A stretch of DNA of 64,000 bases from Microcella alkalica (GCF_014595885.1 NZ_JABUKC010000002.1:248001-312000); one strand, 5' to 3'. Shown: positions 1-10,866, counted from the first letter of the stretch. The notes: generated from the letters alone by a model not told the origin. Numbers and translations: made by a program.

Positions 1-1
1 G

Positions 2-316
2 CCGGCCGTGGGGGAGGAGCTGCCCGCCGGGGCGGCGCCGGGCAGCGGGCCGGGCGGGGCGGGTGCAGGGGCTGGTGCCGGGGCTGGTGTCGGGGCGGCT
101 GGTGCCGGCGGCTCGGGTGCGGCGGGTCTCGTCAACCTCAACACCGCGGACGCGGCGGCGCTCGAGACGCTGCCCGGGGTCGGCCCCGCGCTCGCGACGC
201 GCATCCTCGCCTGGCGCGACGAGAACGGGCCGTTCCGCGCGGTCGACGAGCTGCTCACGGTCGCCGGCATCGGCGAGAAGACGCTCGCGGGGTTCCGCGA
301 CCTGGTGACGGTGTGA
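2..316 (+). CDS. comEA: ComEA family helix-hairpin-helix DNA-binding protein (3' part)
   Basis: Only the C-terminal about 100 residues lie in the window. The frame is open to the left edge, so the GTG at position 8 is probably internal. A Gly/Ala-rich linker (residues about 10-40 counted from position 8) leads into a paired helix-hairpin-helix domain: LVNLNTADAA, then LPGVGPALA and VAGIGEKTL, each with the GxG hairpin that contacts DNA. ComEA proteins are membrane-anchored receptors that bind incoming double-stranded DNA during transformation. The anchor and upstream half are outside the window. The stop overlaps the comEC start (GTGA), the standard comEA-comEC operon. Identity is secure; whether the host is naturally competent is not shown here. 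Confidence 0.9.
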   Translation, partial: PAVGEELPAGAAPGSGPGGAGAGAGAGAGVGAAGAGGSGAAGLVNLNTADAAALETLPGVGPALATRILAWRDENGPFRAVDELLTVAGIGEKTLAGFRDLVTV

Positions 317-2766
317 GCGGGGCCGGGTCGGTCGCGCGGCGAGCCGAGCGCGTCGACGTGCGACTCGCGCTGCCCGCGGCGCTCGGCTGGGTCGCGACGA
401 TCGTGCTCGTCGGGGTGCCGCAGGCCGCGGCGTGGGTCGCGGCAGGGGCGCTCGGGCTCGCGGGGGTCGCGGTGCTCACCGTGATCGGGGGTCGCCGGTC
501 GATCGCGGGGCGCCGGGCGGGCGCGGCGCGCCCGCGGCTTTGGGCGCCGCCCCTTCGCGCGACCGCGGCGCTGCTGCTGCCGACCCTCGCCGCCGTCGGG
601 GTGCTCTCGTCCTCCGTCGCGCTGCTGGCTCCGGCGAGGTCGCCCGCCGCCGTCGCCGACGCAGTCACGGCCGGCCGACCGCTCGAGGTCGTGCTCGCGC
701 TCGACGAGACTGTCGTGCCGCCCGCGACGAGCGCCGACGCGACGATCGTGCGCGCCCTCGATCGCGACGGCGCCCCCGTCGAGGTACGCGTGCCCGTGCG
801 GATGCTCGGCCTCGAGCTCGACGAGCGCACACCGCTCGGCAGCCGCTGGTCGGGGCTCGTGCGGATCATCCCGCTCGAACCCGGCGACGATCGCGTCGCG
901 CTCGCCCGCCCGCTCGGTGAGCTCGAGGCGGTCGAGCGCCCGCCGCCCCTCATCGCCGGCGCGGATGCCCTGCGCGAGCGCTTCCTCGCCGTGGCGGCCG
1001 CACTGCCCGGGCCCGGCGCCGCCCTGCTGCCGGGCCTCGCCATCGGCGACACCTCGGCCGTCGACGACGAGCTCGACGAGTCCATGAAGCGCTCCTCGCT
1101 GAGTCACCTCACGGCGGTCTCCGGCGCCAACTGCGCGATCGTCGTCGGCATCGTGCTGGGGCTTGGCGCGCTCGCGCGGTGGCCGCGCGGTGCGCGCGTC
1201 GCGGCGGCGCTCGGCGCCCTCGGCGGCTTCGTGGTGCTCGTCACCCCGCAGGCGAGCGTCGTGCGCGCCGCGGTGATGGCGGCGGTCGTGCTGCTCGCGC
1301 TCGCGAGCGGGCGGGCCGCGCGCGGGGTCCCCGTGCTCGGCGCGGCGGTGCTGGGTATCCTCGTGCTCGACCCGTGGACGGCCCGCAACTACGGGTTCGC
1401 GCTCTCGGTGCTCGCGACGGCGGCGCTGCTCGTGCTCGCCGGGCCCCTCGCCGAGCGGCTCTCGACCGTCATGCCGCGCCTCGTCGCGCTGTGGATCGGC
1501 GTGCCGCTCGCCGCCCAGCTCGCGTGCCAGCCGGTGCTCGTGCTGCTCGCCCCGGAGCTGCCGCTCGTCGGGGTCGCCGCGAACGTGCTCGCCGCCCCCG
1601 CCGCGCCCGTCGCCACGATCGTCGGCATGCTCGCGTGCCTCGCGGCGCCCGTGCTGCCGTGGCTAGCCACTGCGCTCGCGGCCATCGCGTGGGTGCCGGC
1701 GACCTGGATCGCGGGCATCGCGACCGTCGCGAGCGGGCTGCCGAGCTCGAGCGTGCCGTGGCCCGAGGGTGCGATCGGAGCCCTGCTGCTCGTGGGGCTC
1801 ACGGTGGGCGCGCTCACCGCGGCGGGCATCCCGCGCCGACTGCCGAGCGCGCGCCTGCGGCGCGCCGTCGGGCACGCGGTCGTCGCCGCGCTCGTCGTGA
1901 CCCTCGGCGCGACGGCCGGGGCGCACGCGCTCGGGCGGCTCGGCCGACCGGCCGACTGGGTCGTCGCGCAGTGCGACGTCGGGCAGGGCGACGCCGTGCT
2001 CGTGGGGTCGGGCGGGCGCGTCGCCCTCACCGACGCCGGCGTCGACCCGGAGCCGCTCGCCGCGTGCCTCGACGACCTCGGCATCGAGCGCATCGACCTG
2101 CTCGTGCTCACCCACTTCGACGCCGACCACGTCGGCGGCGTCGACGCCGTACAGGGCAGGGTCGGGGTCGTGCTGAGTGGTCCGACCGACGGAGCGCGCG
2201 ACGAGGCGATTCTCGACCGGCTCGCGGCGGGCGGGGCCCGCGTCGAGCGCATCACCGCCGGAGCCCGCGGCAGTCTCGGCGGCTACGCCTGGCGGGCGCT
2301 GTGGCCGCCCGACCATCGCGGGGTGAGCCCCGGCAATGACGCGAGCCTCGTGCTCGAGTGGCGACCCGGCGACGGATGCTCGTGCCCCAGCATGCTCGCC
2401 CTCGGCGACCTCGGGGCGGCGGCGCAGCAGTCGCTGCGCGGCAGCGTGACGCTCGCGCCCGTCGACGTCGTGAAAGTCAGCCACCACGGCTCGAGCGACC
2501 AGGATCCGCAGGTGTACGCCGAGGCGCGCGCCGTGCTCGGGCTCATCGGCGTCGGCGCCGACAACGGGTACGGCCATCCCACTGCAGAGGCCCTGGAGAT
2601 GGTGGCCGACGCCGGGGGAGCATCGCTGCGCAGCGACGAGCACGGGCTCGTGCTCATCGCACCGGCGGGGGAGGGCGGCTGGAGGGTGTGGACGGAGCAC
2701 GGGAGCGTGAGGACTGACGGGCAGGCGGGTGGCGGCGAGCGGCCCGACGTCGGCGGGCCCGGCTAG
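313..2766 (+). CDS. comEC: ComEC/Rec2 DNA-uptake channel and nuclease-like protein
   Basis: A polytopic membrane protein of 817 residues, the usual length. It has N-terminal membrane segments, then a soluble region, then a Competence domain of about eight helices (around residues 215-480, including SHLTAVSGANCAIV). The C-terminal domain is a metallo-beta-lactamase fold with HFDADH at 601-606 and SHHGSS near 723, so the metal ligands are intact. ComEC forms the pore that passes one DNA strand into the cytoplasm; the MBL domain is thought to degrade the other strand. The GTG start overlaps the comEA stop by 4 bases. Its TAG stop is also the first half of a -10 hexamer for the next gene. Confidence 0.95.
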   Translation: MSGAGSVARRAERVDVRLALPAALGWVATIVLVGVPQAAAWVAAGALGLAGVAVLTVIGGRRSIAGRRAGAARPRLWAPPLRATAALLLPTLAAVGVLSSSVALLAPARSPAAVADAVTAGRPLEVVLALDETVVPPATSADATIVRALDRDGAPVEVRVPVRMLGLELDERTPLGSRWSGLVRIIPLEPGDDRVALARPLGELEAVERPPPLIAGADALRERFLAVAAALPGPGAALLPGLAIGDTSAVDDELDESMKRSSLSHLTAVSGANCAIVVGIVLGLGALARWPRGARVAAALGALGGFVVLVTPQASVVRAAVMAAVVLLALASGRAARGVPVLGAAVLGILVLDPWTARNYGFALSVLATAALLVLAGPLAERLSTVMPRLVALWIGVPLAAQLACQPVLVLLAPELPLVGVAANVLAAPAAPVATIVGMLACLAAPVLPWLATALAAIAWVPATWIAGIATVASGLPSSSVPWPEGAIGALLLVGLTVGALTAAGIPRRLPSARLRRAVGHAVVAALVVTLGATAGAHALGRLGRPADWVVAQCDVGQGDAVLVGSGGRVALTDAGVDPEPLAACLDDLGIERIDLLVLTHFDADHVGGVDAVQGRVGVVLSGPTDGARDEAILDRLAAGGARVERITAGARGSLGGYAWRALWPPDHRGVSPGNDASLVLEWRPGDGCSCPSMLALGDLGAAAQQSLRGSVTLAPVDVVKVSHHGSSDQDPQVYAEARAVLGLIGVGADNGYGHPTAEALEMVADAGGASLRSDEHGLVLIAPAGEGGWRVWTEHGSVRTDGQAGGGERPDVGGPG

Positions 2767-2769
2767 GCT
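2764..2769 (+). promoter_or_regulatory. -10 box (TAGGCT) upstream of holA, overlapping the comEC stop
   Basis: TAGGCT matches the actinobacterial TANNNT -10 pattern, and its TAG is the stop codon of comEC. The start of holA lies about 100 bases downstream, so this would give a leadered transcript. Inferred from pattern only. Confidence 0.4.
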
Positions 2770-2869
2770 GAACGCGCCGCCGCGGCCGGGTCACCCGCAG
2801 CCTCGGCAGTGCGGCTCGGCGCCGATCGCGCGTGCGCCGAGCATCCGTCGATCGTCGCCCTGGAGGACC

Positions 2870-3913
2870 ATGCCCGCCGCCCGCTCGCGTTCCGGCTCGA
2901 CGGCGAAGAGCGGCGCGAAGGCGGCCATCCCGCAGCTGGCGTGGCACGAGATCCGGCCGGCGCCCGTCGTGCTCGTCACCGGGCCCGAAGCGTTCCTCGC
3001 CGACCGTGCGAGCCGGGTGCTGCGCGATGCCCTGCGCGAGCAGGATGCGAGCCTCGAGGTGCACGACCTGCGCGCCGACGGGTACGCGCCCGGCGAGCTG
3101 CTCACCCTCGCGAGCCCCTCGCTCTTCGGCGAGCCGCGCCTGATCCGCGTCGAGAACGTCGAGAAGTGCAGCGACGCCTTCCTCGACGACGTGCTCGACT
3201 ACCTCGCCGCGCCCGCCGACGACACCGTGGTGCTGCTGCGGCACGGCGGGGGAGTGCGCGGCAAGAAGATGCTCGACGCCATTCGCGGCGGGCAGGGCGG
3301 CGGCATCGAGATCGTGTGCGGCGAGCTCAAGCGCGACGCCGACCGCTACGACTTCGCCGCCGCCGAGTTCCGGCACGCGGGCCGCTCGATCGCTCCGGCC
3401 GCGCTGCGGGCGCTTGTGAGCGCGTTCGTCGACGACCTCGCCGAGCTGGCGAGCGCGTGCCAGCAGCTCGTCGCCGACACCGAGGGTGAGATCACCGCCG
3501 CCGTCGTCGAGAAGTACTACGGCGGGCGCGTCGAGACCAACGCCTTCGCGGTCGCCGACGCGGCGATCGCCGGCCAGTACGGGCAGGCGCTCGCGCTGCT
3601 GCGGCACGCGCTCGCGACCGGAGCCGACCCGGTGCCGATGGTCGCGGCGTTCGCGATGAAGTTGCGCACCATGGCGAAGGTCGGCGGCTCGCGCGGCTCG
3701 GGCGGGCAGCTCGCCGGGCAGCTCGGGCTCGCCCCCTGGCAGATCGACCGCGCCCGCCGCGACCTGCAGGGCTGGGGCGAGGAGGGCCTGGGTCGCGCGA
3801 TCCTCGCGGTCGCCGAGGCCGACGCGCAGGTCAAGGGCGCTTCGCGCGACCCCATCTACGCGCTCGAGACCCTCGTGCGCGTGGTCGCGAGCCGCGGCCT
3901 GCCGCCCGCCTGA
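2870..3913 (+). CDS. holA: DNA polymerase III delta subunit
   Basis: The clamp-loader delta subunit opens the beta sliding clamp during replication. The 347-residue protein begins with a short basic tail and then PVVLVTGPEAFLADRA, the delta-family version of the AAA+ P-loop region. The C-terminal part has the helical collar with QLGLAPWQIDRARRDL, typical of HolA. I chose the ATG at 2870 because GGAGGA sits just upstream at good spacing. An in-frame upstream extension to 2729 reads through the promoter region and is unlikely to be translated. comEC-holA-(rpsT convergent) is the usual actinobacterial order. Confidence 0.93.
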   Translation: MPAARSRSGSTAKSGAKAAIPQLAWHEIRPAPVVLVTGPEAFLADRASRVLRDALREQDASLEVHDLRADGYAPGELLTLASPSLFGEPRLIRVENVEKCSDAFLDDVLDYLAAPADDTVVLLRHGGGVRGKKMLDAIRGGQGGGIEIVCGELKRDADRYDFAAAEFRHAGRSIAPAALRALVSAFVDDLAELASACQQLVADTEGEITAAVVEKYYGGRVETNAFAVADAAIAGQYGQALALLRHALATGADPVPMVAAFAMKLRTMAKVGGSRGSGGQLAGQLGLAPWQIDRARRDLQGWGEEGLGRAILAVAEADAQVKGASRDPIYALETLVRVVASRGLPPA

Positions 3914-3955
3914 CGCGCGCCGCGCTCCGCCGCGGCTTTCCGCCGCGAGCCGTGC

Positions 3956-4053
3956 GTCAACAACTCAGGACGAACTCGTGCTGGCACCGCGCGGACCCGC
4001 CCGCGAGCGGGAGTGGCGCGTGCGCCCAGGCCCGATCGTCCTGAGTTGTCGAC
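3956..4053. repeat. Dispersed 18-bp motif, convergent module 1
   Basis: A forward copy at 3956-3974 (GTCAACAACTCAGGACGAA, one mismatch to GTCGAC) and a reverse copy at 4035-4053, start-to-start distance 79, spacer 60 bases. The spacer is not conserved with other modules. It lies downstream of holA in a convergent gap. Confidence 0.9.
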
Positions 4054-4139
4054 ACCAGCGGGGCGGGCAGCCCTCGCGCTCTCGTCGGGTGCTGCTCGTG
4101 CGGACGGGGCCCGACGCCGTGCAACCCACCCACTCGCGC

Positions 4140-4237
4140 GTCGACAACTCAGGACGATCCCCAGCCCTTCGCGCGAGCATCCGCCACCGGTCGGTGAGCC
4201 GGGCCGCGCGCGAACGCGATCGTCCTGAGTTGTCGAC
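4140..4237. repeat. Dispersed 18-bp motif, convergent module 2
   Basis: A forward copy at 4140-4158 and a reverse copy at 4219-4237, both full matches. The start-to-start distance is again 79. The gap to module 1 (105) does not follow the about 11.25-bp spacing rule seen inside modules. Confidence 0.9.
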
Positions 4238-4313
4238 ACGCTCACCGCGCGCCCAGCGCTCCCGCAGGGCAGCGCGGCGCGGCCCGCCCACGAGCCCGCG
4301 CACGCCTGAACGA

Positions 4314-4350
4314 CGAAGCCCCGCCCGCCAGGAGGCGGAGCGGGGCTTCG
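4314..4350 (-). terminator. Rho-independent-like terminator of rpsT
   Basis: A perfect 11-bp inverted repeat, CGAAGCCCCGC at 4314-4324 and GCGGGGCTTCG at 4340-4350, with an inner CCGCC/GGCGG extension. It starts 46 bases past the rpsT stop. No long T tract follows, as is common in high-GC actinobacteria. Confidence 0.8.
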
Positions 4351-4396
4351 AGCGGCGCGGCCGCGCGGGAGGCGCGCGCCGCGAGAGCCGGGATGC

Positions 4397-4657
4397 TTAG
4401 AGCGCGGCGACCTTCTTGGCGATCGCCGACTTGCGGTTGGCGGCCTGGTTCTTGTGGATGACGCCCTTGCTCACGGCCTTGTCGAGCTTCTTGGTGGCGA
4501 CGACGAGCGCCTCCGTCGCGGCGGCCTTGTCGCCCGCGGCGATGGCCTCGCGCGTGCGGCGCACGGCGGTCTTGAGCTCGCTCTTGACGGCCTTGTTGCG
4601 CTCCTGCGCCTTGAGGTTGGTCTTGATGCGCTTGATCTGCGACTTGATGTTCGCCAT
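4397..4657 (-). CDS. rpsT: 30S ribosomal protein S20
   Basis: An 86-residue, lysine- and alanine-rich helical protein starting [14 protein letters not shown], diagnostic of S20. It binds 16S rRNA at the bottom of the 30S subunit. The ATG at 4657 is preceded by an AAGAAAG purine run. It is a single-gene unit on the minus strand with its own promoter about 130 bases upstream and a strong hairpin downstream. The long leader could allow S20 autoregulation, known in other bacteria, but I see no specific structure. Confidence 0.97.
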   Translation of the reverse strand: MANIKSQIKRIKTNLKAQERNKAVKSELKTAVRRTREAIAAGDKAAATEALVVATKKLDKAVSKGVIHKNQAANRKSAIAKKVAAL

Positions 4658-4796
4658 GACTGTCTTTCTTCGAGTGGAACGGTGTGAGTGTGGCGGCCGG
4701 GGTGGGGGTGCCTGGGCGGTGCCCGGTGGCGAACTGATCCCAGCCGCAATCCGTGTCGGAGGAGAGAGGGCTTCCTGACACGCAAGCCAACAGAGA

Positions 4797-4802
4797 ACAT
4801 TA
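4797..4802 (-). promoter_or_regulatory. rpsT -10 box (TAATGT, extended TG)
   Basis: On the minus strand the sequence reads TGG then TAATGT, an extended -10. It would place the transcript start about 130 bases before the rpsT ATG. Pattern-based. Confidence 0.5.
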
Positions 4803-4960
4803 CCAGTGATCGCGCCGGTTCGGGCGAGGCGCGGCGCCGGCGGGGCGAGGCGGCGGATGCTCGCCGCGGGGCTCCCGCCCGCGCGAGCCGCGCGCTACGG
4901 TGACGACGGGCCGCACGGCCTCGCCCGCGCACCGCCCGACCCCGCTCGACTCCCGCCCCG

Positions 4961-5030
4961 TCCCACCCCATCCCACCCCATCCCACCCCATCCCACCCCA
5001 TCCCACCCCATCCCACCCCATCCCACCCCA
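4961..5030. repeat. Seven exact tandem copies of a 10-bp unit with G-quadruplex potential
   Basis: TCCCACCCCA is repeated seven times without a single mismatch. The complementary strand is a run of GGGG and GGG tracts separated by 1-2 bases, an almost ideal G-quadruplex sequence. It ends 38 bases before the GTG of the amidohydrolase gene, so it lies in its 5' leader or promoter. Perfect short tandem units are prone to slip, and copy number may differ between strains. Confidence 0.97.
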
Positions 5031-5068
5031 TCTCCCGCCGCAGCGCCGCGGCCCGAAGGAGCACGCCC

Positions 5069-6769
5069 GTGACCGTCACGCTCTTCACCTCCGGCACCGT
5101 CTGGACGGGCACCGACGACGGCGCGACGACCGCGCTGCTGGTGATCGACGGCGTGGTCGCGGAGACCGGGCTCGGCGCCCTGGCCCGTGCGGCCGCGATC
5201 GACGAGGTGCGTGGCCCGGGCGCCGTGGAGCGCGTCGACCTCGAGGGCGGGTTCCTCGCACCGTCGTTCGGCGACGGGCACGCGCATCCGATCTTCGGCG
5301 GGCTGGAGGCGGAGGGCCCGGCGATCACCGGCTGCTCGAGCGTCGCGGAGATCGTCGAGGCGGTGCGGCGGTTTGCGGCCGAGCATCCGCAGCTGCCGGC
5401 GATCGTCGGCGCCTCCTACGACGCGAGCCTCGCGCCCGACGGCTTGTTCGACGCCCGCTGGCTCGACGAGGCGGTGCCCGATCGGCCGGTCGTGCTGCGC
5501 GCCAACGACTACCACACCATGTGGGTCAACTCGCGGGCGCTCGAGCTCGCGGGCGTCGACGCGAGCACGCCCGAGCCCGAGCTCGGCAGCATCCCGCGCC
5601 GCGACGACGGCTCGCCCCTCGGCACGCTGCGCGAGTGGGGCGCGACCGACCTCGTGGCGGGCGTGATCCCCGACCATCCGGTCGAGGCACGGGTGCGCGC
5701 CCTGACCCGAGCGGGCCGGTACTTCCTCGAGCGCGGCGTGACGTGGGTGCAGGATGCCTGGGTCGAGCCGGCCGACGTCGACGCCTACCTCGAGGCGGTC
5801 GCCGCCGACGCGCTGCCGGTGCGCACGAACCTCGCCTTCTACGCCGACCCCCGCCGGCTGCACGAGCAGCTGCCCGAGTTCGTGGCCGCCCGCGCGCGTG
5901 TCGTCGCGGCCCGCAGCCCGCTGCTCTCGGCGCGCACGGTGAAGTTCTTCGCCGACGGCGTCATCGAGGGCGGCACGGGCGCGCTGCTCGAGCCGTACTG
6001 CGCCACGCTGCACGACCACGGCCTGTCGGTGTGGGGCGCCGAGCGCCTCGCGGAGGCGGTGCAGGCGGTCGACGCGGCGGGCTTCCAGGTGCACATCCAC
6101 GCGATCGGCGACCGCGCCGTGCGGGAGGCGCTCGACGCGATCGAGCACGCGGCTCGCGTCAACGGCGCCCGCGACCGCCGCCCGGTCATCGCTCACGCGC
6201 AGCTCGTCGACCCGGTCGATCTGGCCCGCTTCGCCCCGCTGGGCGTGATACCGGTCATGCAGCCGCTGTGGGCGCAGCTCGACGCGTCGATGACCGAGCT
6301 GACGATGCCGCGACTGGGCCCCGAGCGCTCGGCGCAGCAGTACCGCCTGCGCACGCTCCTGCAGTCGGGCGCGCGCCTCGCCTTCGGCTCGGACTGGCCC
6401 GTCTCGAGCGGCGACCCCCGCGAGGGCATCGCGGTCGCCGCCACCCGCCAGACTCCCGAGGGCGATCCGGCCGAAGGGTGGATGCCCGACGAGATCCTGC
6501 CCGTCGAGCTCGCGCTCGCCGCCTACTCGGCGGGCGTCGCCCACCAGGCCTTCGCCGACGGCGAGGGCGGCTGGGGCGGCATCCGCCCGGGCGCGAGCGC
6601 CGATCTGGTGTGGTTCGCGAGCGACCCGCGCCGGGTGCCCGCGCGCGAGCTGCCGAGCGTGACGATCCGGCAGACATACCTCGCGGGCATCCCGCGCCTG
6701 CCCGTCACGGCGGCACCCGCCGACGGCGACCTGCGCGCGCCCGACGACGACGCCAGCCCCGCGCGCTGA
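5069..6769 (+). CDS. Amidohydrolase family 3 protein (YtcJ / N-substituted formamide deformylase type)
   Basis: A cytoplasmic metal-dependent hydrolase of 566 residues, normal for the YtcJ-like group. It shows GHAHP near residue 70 (metal ligands), HIHAIGDRA near 342 and the late FGSDWPV motif near 440 that carries the catalytic Asp. The barrel is flanked by the small beta domain typical of the superfamily. GTG start at 5069 with AAGGAGC seven bases upstream. The substrate cannot be read from sequence; relatives cleave N-substituted formamides or related amides. It stands alone behind the 10-bp repeat tract, which may affect its expression. Confidence 0.85.
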   Translation: MTVTLFTSGTVWTGTDDGATTALLVIDGVVAETGLGALARAAAIDEVRGPGAVERVDLEGGFLAPSFGDGHAHPIFGGLEAEGPAITGCSSVAEIVEAVRRFAAEHPQLPAIVGASYDASLAPDGLFDARWLDEAVPDRPVVLRANDYHTMWVNSRALELAGVDASTPEPELGSIPRRDDGSPLGTLREWGATDLVAGVIPDHPVEARVRALTRAGRYFLERGVTWVQDAWVEPADVDAYLEAVAADALPVRTNLAFYADPRRLHEQLPEFVAARARVVAARSPLLSARTVKFFADGVIEGGTGALLEPYCATLHDHGLSVWGAERLAEAVQAVDAAGFQVHIHAIGDRAVREALDAIEHAARVNGARDRRPVIAHAQLVDPVDLARFAPLGVIPVMQPLWAQLDASMTELTMPRLGPERSAQQYRLRTLLQSGARLAFGSDWPVSSGDPREGIAVAATRQTPEGDPAEGWMPDEILPVELALAAYSAGVAHQAFADGEGGWGGIRPGASADLVWFASDPRRVPARELPSVTIRQTYLAGIPRLPVTAAPADGDLRAPDDDASPAR

Positions 6770-6786
6770 GCCGACCTCGCGCGTGG

Positions 6787-6792
6787 GAGAAT
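6787..6792 (+). promoter_or_regulatory. Leaderless -10 box of lepA (GAGAAT)
   Basis: GAGAAT ends eight bases before the lepA ATG, and there is no Shine-Dalgarno sequence in between. This is the geometry of a leaderless actinobacterial transcript. Confidence 0.55.
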
Positions 6793-6800
6793 GGCGCGAC

Positions 6801-8669
<1,869 letters not shown>

Positions 8670-8671
8670 CC

Positions 8672-9433
8672 GTGGCGCGCCCTCCGCTCGCCGAGCGCCG
8701 CGTCACCTACGGCTCGGTGGGCGGCACGCAGGCAGTCGACCTCCTGCAGTACCCGCCGCGCGGGTTCCGACCGCTGCAGCTGCGCGGCCGCGTCGGCCAC
8801 GGCGACGCGCGCTGGCAGCACGCCGTCGAGCAGCTGCTGACGGGCGGCGTCTACCGCGGTGCGGGTTTCGCCGTGCGCGTGGTGCCGGCGGCGGGCGAGC
8901 AGGATGCCGCGCACTACCTGCCCGTCAGCTACGACGAGGCCGGCCAGCCGGTGGGCGCCGCGACGCTCGAGGTGCCCGATGACGAGTTCTCGCCGTCGGG
9001 GGAGCGCTACCTGCGCCCCGGCGACTCGATCGTCGTCGGCCCCGCCCTGGGCTCGCGCCTGCTGCTGCCGCTGCCGGGTCGGGTCGTGCTGCGCGACGAG
9101 GCGGAGCATCGCGTGCTGCTCGCGGTCGGCACCCTCGCCGGGCATCCGCTCTCGGGCGAGGAGTCGTTCCTGCTCGAGCGCGAGCCCGACGGCGGCGTCT
9201 GGCTCACCGTGCGCAGCTTCGCGCGCCCCGGCTCGCCGCTCTGGGCGGTGACGGCGCCCGTGCTCTCGGCGGCGCGGCGTACGGTCGCGCGCCGCTTCGT
9301 GCGGGCGCTCTCCGGCCCCATCGAGGGCGGCACCGTGCTGCCCTCGCAGCGGCTGCAGCAGGGGGTCTCGAGCGCTGACGAGCCGCCCGCGCTCGAGGCG
9401 GGCGAGCCTCGCCCCGACGCTCAGGATTCCTGA
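8672..9433 (+). CDS. DUF1990 family protein
   Basis: A 253-residue soluble protein. The opening VTYGSVGGTQ..LQYPPRGFRPLQLRGRVGHGDARW matches what I recall of DUF1990, a family of unknown function common in actinobacteria and plants. The usual domain covers about residues 10-200; the last about 50 residues are an acidic tail. It follows lepA by two bases, suggesting co-transcription. No catalytic motif is recognisable. Confidence 0.65.
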   Translation: MARPPLAERRVTYGSVGGTQAVDLLQYPPRGFRPLQLRGRVGHGDARWQHAVEQLLTGGVYRGAGFAVRVVPAAGEQDAAHYLPVSYDEAGQPVGAATLEVPDDEFSPSGERYLRPGDSIVVGPALGSRLLLPLPGRVVLRDEAEHRVLLAVGTLAGHPLSGEESFLLEREPDGGVWLTVRSFARPGSPLWAVTAPVLSAARRTVARRFVRALSGPIEGGTVLPSQRLQQGVSSADEPPALEAGEPRPDAQDS

Positions 9434-9435
9434 CC

Positions 9436-9441
9436 TACGCT
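9436..9441 (+). promoter_or_regulatory. Leaderless -10 box (TACGCT)
   Basis: TACGCT ends seven bases before the GTG at 9449, and no Shine-Dalgarno sequence lies between them. Confidence 0.5.
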
Positions 9442-9448
9442 GAGAGCC

Positions 9449-9895
9449 GTGACCGACGAACCCCGCCCGACGGCGTCCGGCATCGGCCGCGTGCTCGTCG
9501 TCGTGTACGCCGTGCTCGCGCTCGCCGCGACGGGCCGCTCGGCGTACCAGATCGCGACGAAGCTCGACGAGGCGCCGGTCGCGTACGCGCTCTCCGCGCT
9601 CGCGGCGGTCGTCTACGTCGTCGCCACGGTCGCCCTGGTCGCGCGCGGGCGCACCGCCTACCGCGTCGCGGTCGCCGCGATCGGCTTCGAGCTCGTCGGC
9701 GTGCTCGCGGTCGGCGTGCTGAGCCTGGTCGACCCGGTGCTGTTCCCGGATGACACGGTGTGGTCGCGCTTCGGGCAGGGCTACGTGTTCATCCCGCTCG
9801 TGCTGCCGGTGCTCGGCCTCCTGTGGCTGCGTCGCGTGCGTCGCGCCCACAGCGACGCCCCCGCGGCGGATGCCCGCTCCGGGGCCGCCTCGTGA
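9449..9895 (+). CDS. Small four-helix membrane protein, function unknown
   Basis: 148 residues with about four hydrophobic segments (around 11-31, 46-63, 72-93 and 108-126) and a short cytoplasmic C-terminal tail. I recognise the general type, an uncharacterised actinobacterial membrane protein often found next to ribF, but no family with known function. The stop overlaps the GTG of ribF (GTGA), implying one transcript and translational coupling. Confidence 0.7.
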   Translation: MTDEPRPTASGIGRVLVVVYAVLALAATGRSAYQIATKLDEAPVAYALSALAAVVYVVATVALVARGRTAYRVAVAAIGFELVGVLAVGVLSLVDPVLFPDDTVWSRFGQGYVFIPLVLPVLGLLWLRRVRRAHSDAPAADARSGAAS

Positions 9896-10866
9896 CGACC
9901 GTGCTACACGGTCTCGAGGCGCTGCCGCTCGACGACCGCTCCTCGATCGTGACGATCGGCAAGTTCGACGGCGTGCACCGCGGCCATCGCGCCGTGCTCG
10001 ACGGCATGCGCGAGCGCGCCGGCGATCGGCGCGTCGTCGTCGTGACCTTCGACCGCCACCCCGCCGCGGTGCTCGCGCCCGACCGGGCGCCCGCGCCGCT
10101 GCTGAGCGTGGCGCAGAAGACCGAGGCGCTCATCGCCGCCGGCGCCGACCTCGTGGTCGTGCTGCCGTTCACGCGCGAGCTCGCCGCGCAGTCGCCGGAG
10201 GAGTTCGTCCGCGCCGTGCTCGTCGACGGCCTGCACGCCGCCGAGGTCGTCGTCGGCAGCGACTTCCGCTACGGAGCCCGCGGCGCCGGCACCGTCGACA
10301 CCCTCCGCGAGGAGGGCGAGCGCTTCGGCTTCACGGTCGAGGTGCTCGACGACGTGTGCGTGCTCGACGGGCAGCGCGTGTCGTCGACGAGCATCCGCGA
10401 GGCGCTCGATGCCGGCCGCCTCGACGAGGCGACGGAGGCGCTGGGGCGCTACCCCCGCATCCGCTCGCTCGTCGTGCCGGGCCATCAGCGCGGGCGCGAC
10501 CTCGGCTACCCGACGGCGAACCTCGCGCACAACGCGGAGGGATACATCCCGGCCGATGGCGTCTACGCGACATGGCTGCACGTCGACGGCGTGCGCTACC
10601 CCGCGGCGACGAGCGTCGGCAACAACCCGACCTTCGGCGACGTGCCCGACAAGACAATCGAGGCGCACGCGATGGACGTGCGGCTCGACCTCTACGGCAA
10701 GGTCGTCGAGCTCGAGTTCGTGCGCTGGATGCGCGGCATGCAGAAGTTCCCCTCCGCCGAGGCGCTCGCGACCCAGATGGGCGTCGACGAGCAGCAGATC
10801 CGAGCGGTGCTCGGCGTGCCCGTGCCGCCCGCCGCCGGGTCGGAGCCCACGGCCGCCCACGCCTAG
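9892..10866 (+). CDS. ribF: Bifunctional riboflavin kinase / FAD synthetase
   Basis: 324 residues. The N-terminal nucleotidyltransferase domain has GKFDGVHRGH (HxGH-type ATP site, about 20-30) and converts FMN to FAD. The C-terminal kinase domain has PGHQRGRDLGYPTANL (about 197-212) and phosphorylates riboflavin. GTG start overlaps the preceding membrane-protein gene. Its TAG stop is reused as the first half of the -10 box for the following transporter gene. Confidence 0.95.
   Translation: MTTVLHGLEALPLDDRSSIVTIGKFDGVHRGHRAVLDGMRERAGDRRVVVVTFDRHPAAVLAPDRAPAPLLSVAQKTEALIAAGADLVVVLPFTRELAAQSPEEFVRAVLVDGLHAAEVVVGSDFRYGARGAGTVDTLREEGERFGFTVEVLDDVCVLDGQRVSSTSIREALDAGRLDEATEALGRYPRIRSLVVPGHQRGRDLGYPTANLAHNAEGYIPADGVYATWLHVDGVRYPAATSVGNNPTFGDVPDKTIEAHAMDVRLDLYGKVVELEFVRWMRGMQKFPSAEALATQMGVDEQQIRAVLGVPVPPAAGSEPTAAHA

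Larger units (their letters stand above)
3914..4396. other. Gene-free interval between holA and rpsT
   Basis: 483 bases between convergent genes. It holds two convergent modules of the dispersed 18-bp motif (four copies, 3956-4237) and the rpsT terminator (4314-4350). I see no credible coding sequence here. Confidence 0.8.
4658..5068. other. Divergent gap between rpsT and the amidohydrolase
   Basis: 411 bases. The left part is the rpsT leader and promoter. The right part is a probable promoter (TACGGT, 4896-4901) and about 160-base leader of the downstream gene, which contains the 10-bp tandem repeat at 4961-5030. No coding sequence is evident. Confidence 0.7.

Noticed and set aside
3956-4237. 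Convergent motif pairs as simple intrinsic terminators
   Set aside because: Loops are 48-72 bases, arms often mismatch, there is no T tract, one module is between divergent genes, and real hairpin terminators exist next to two of the modules (4314-4350 and 17753-17785).
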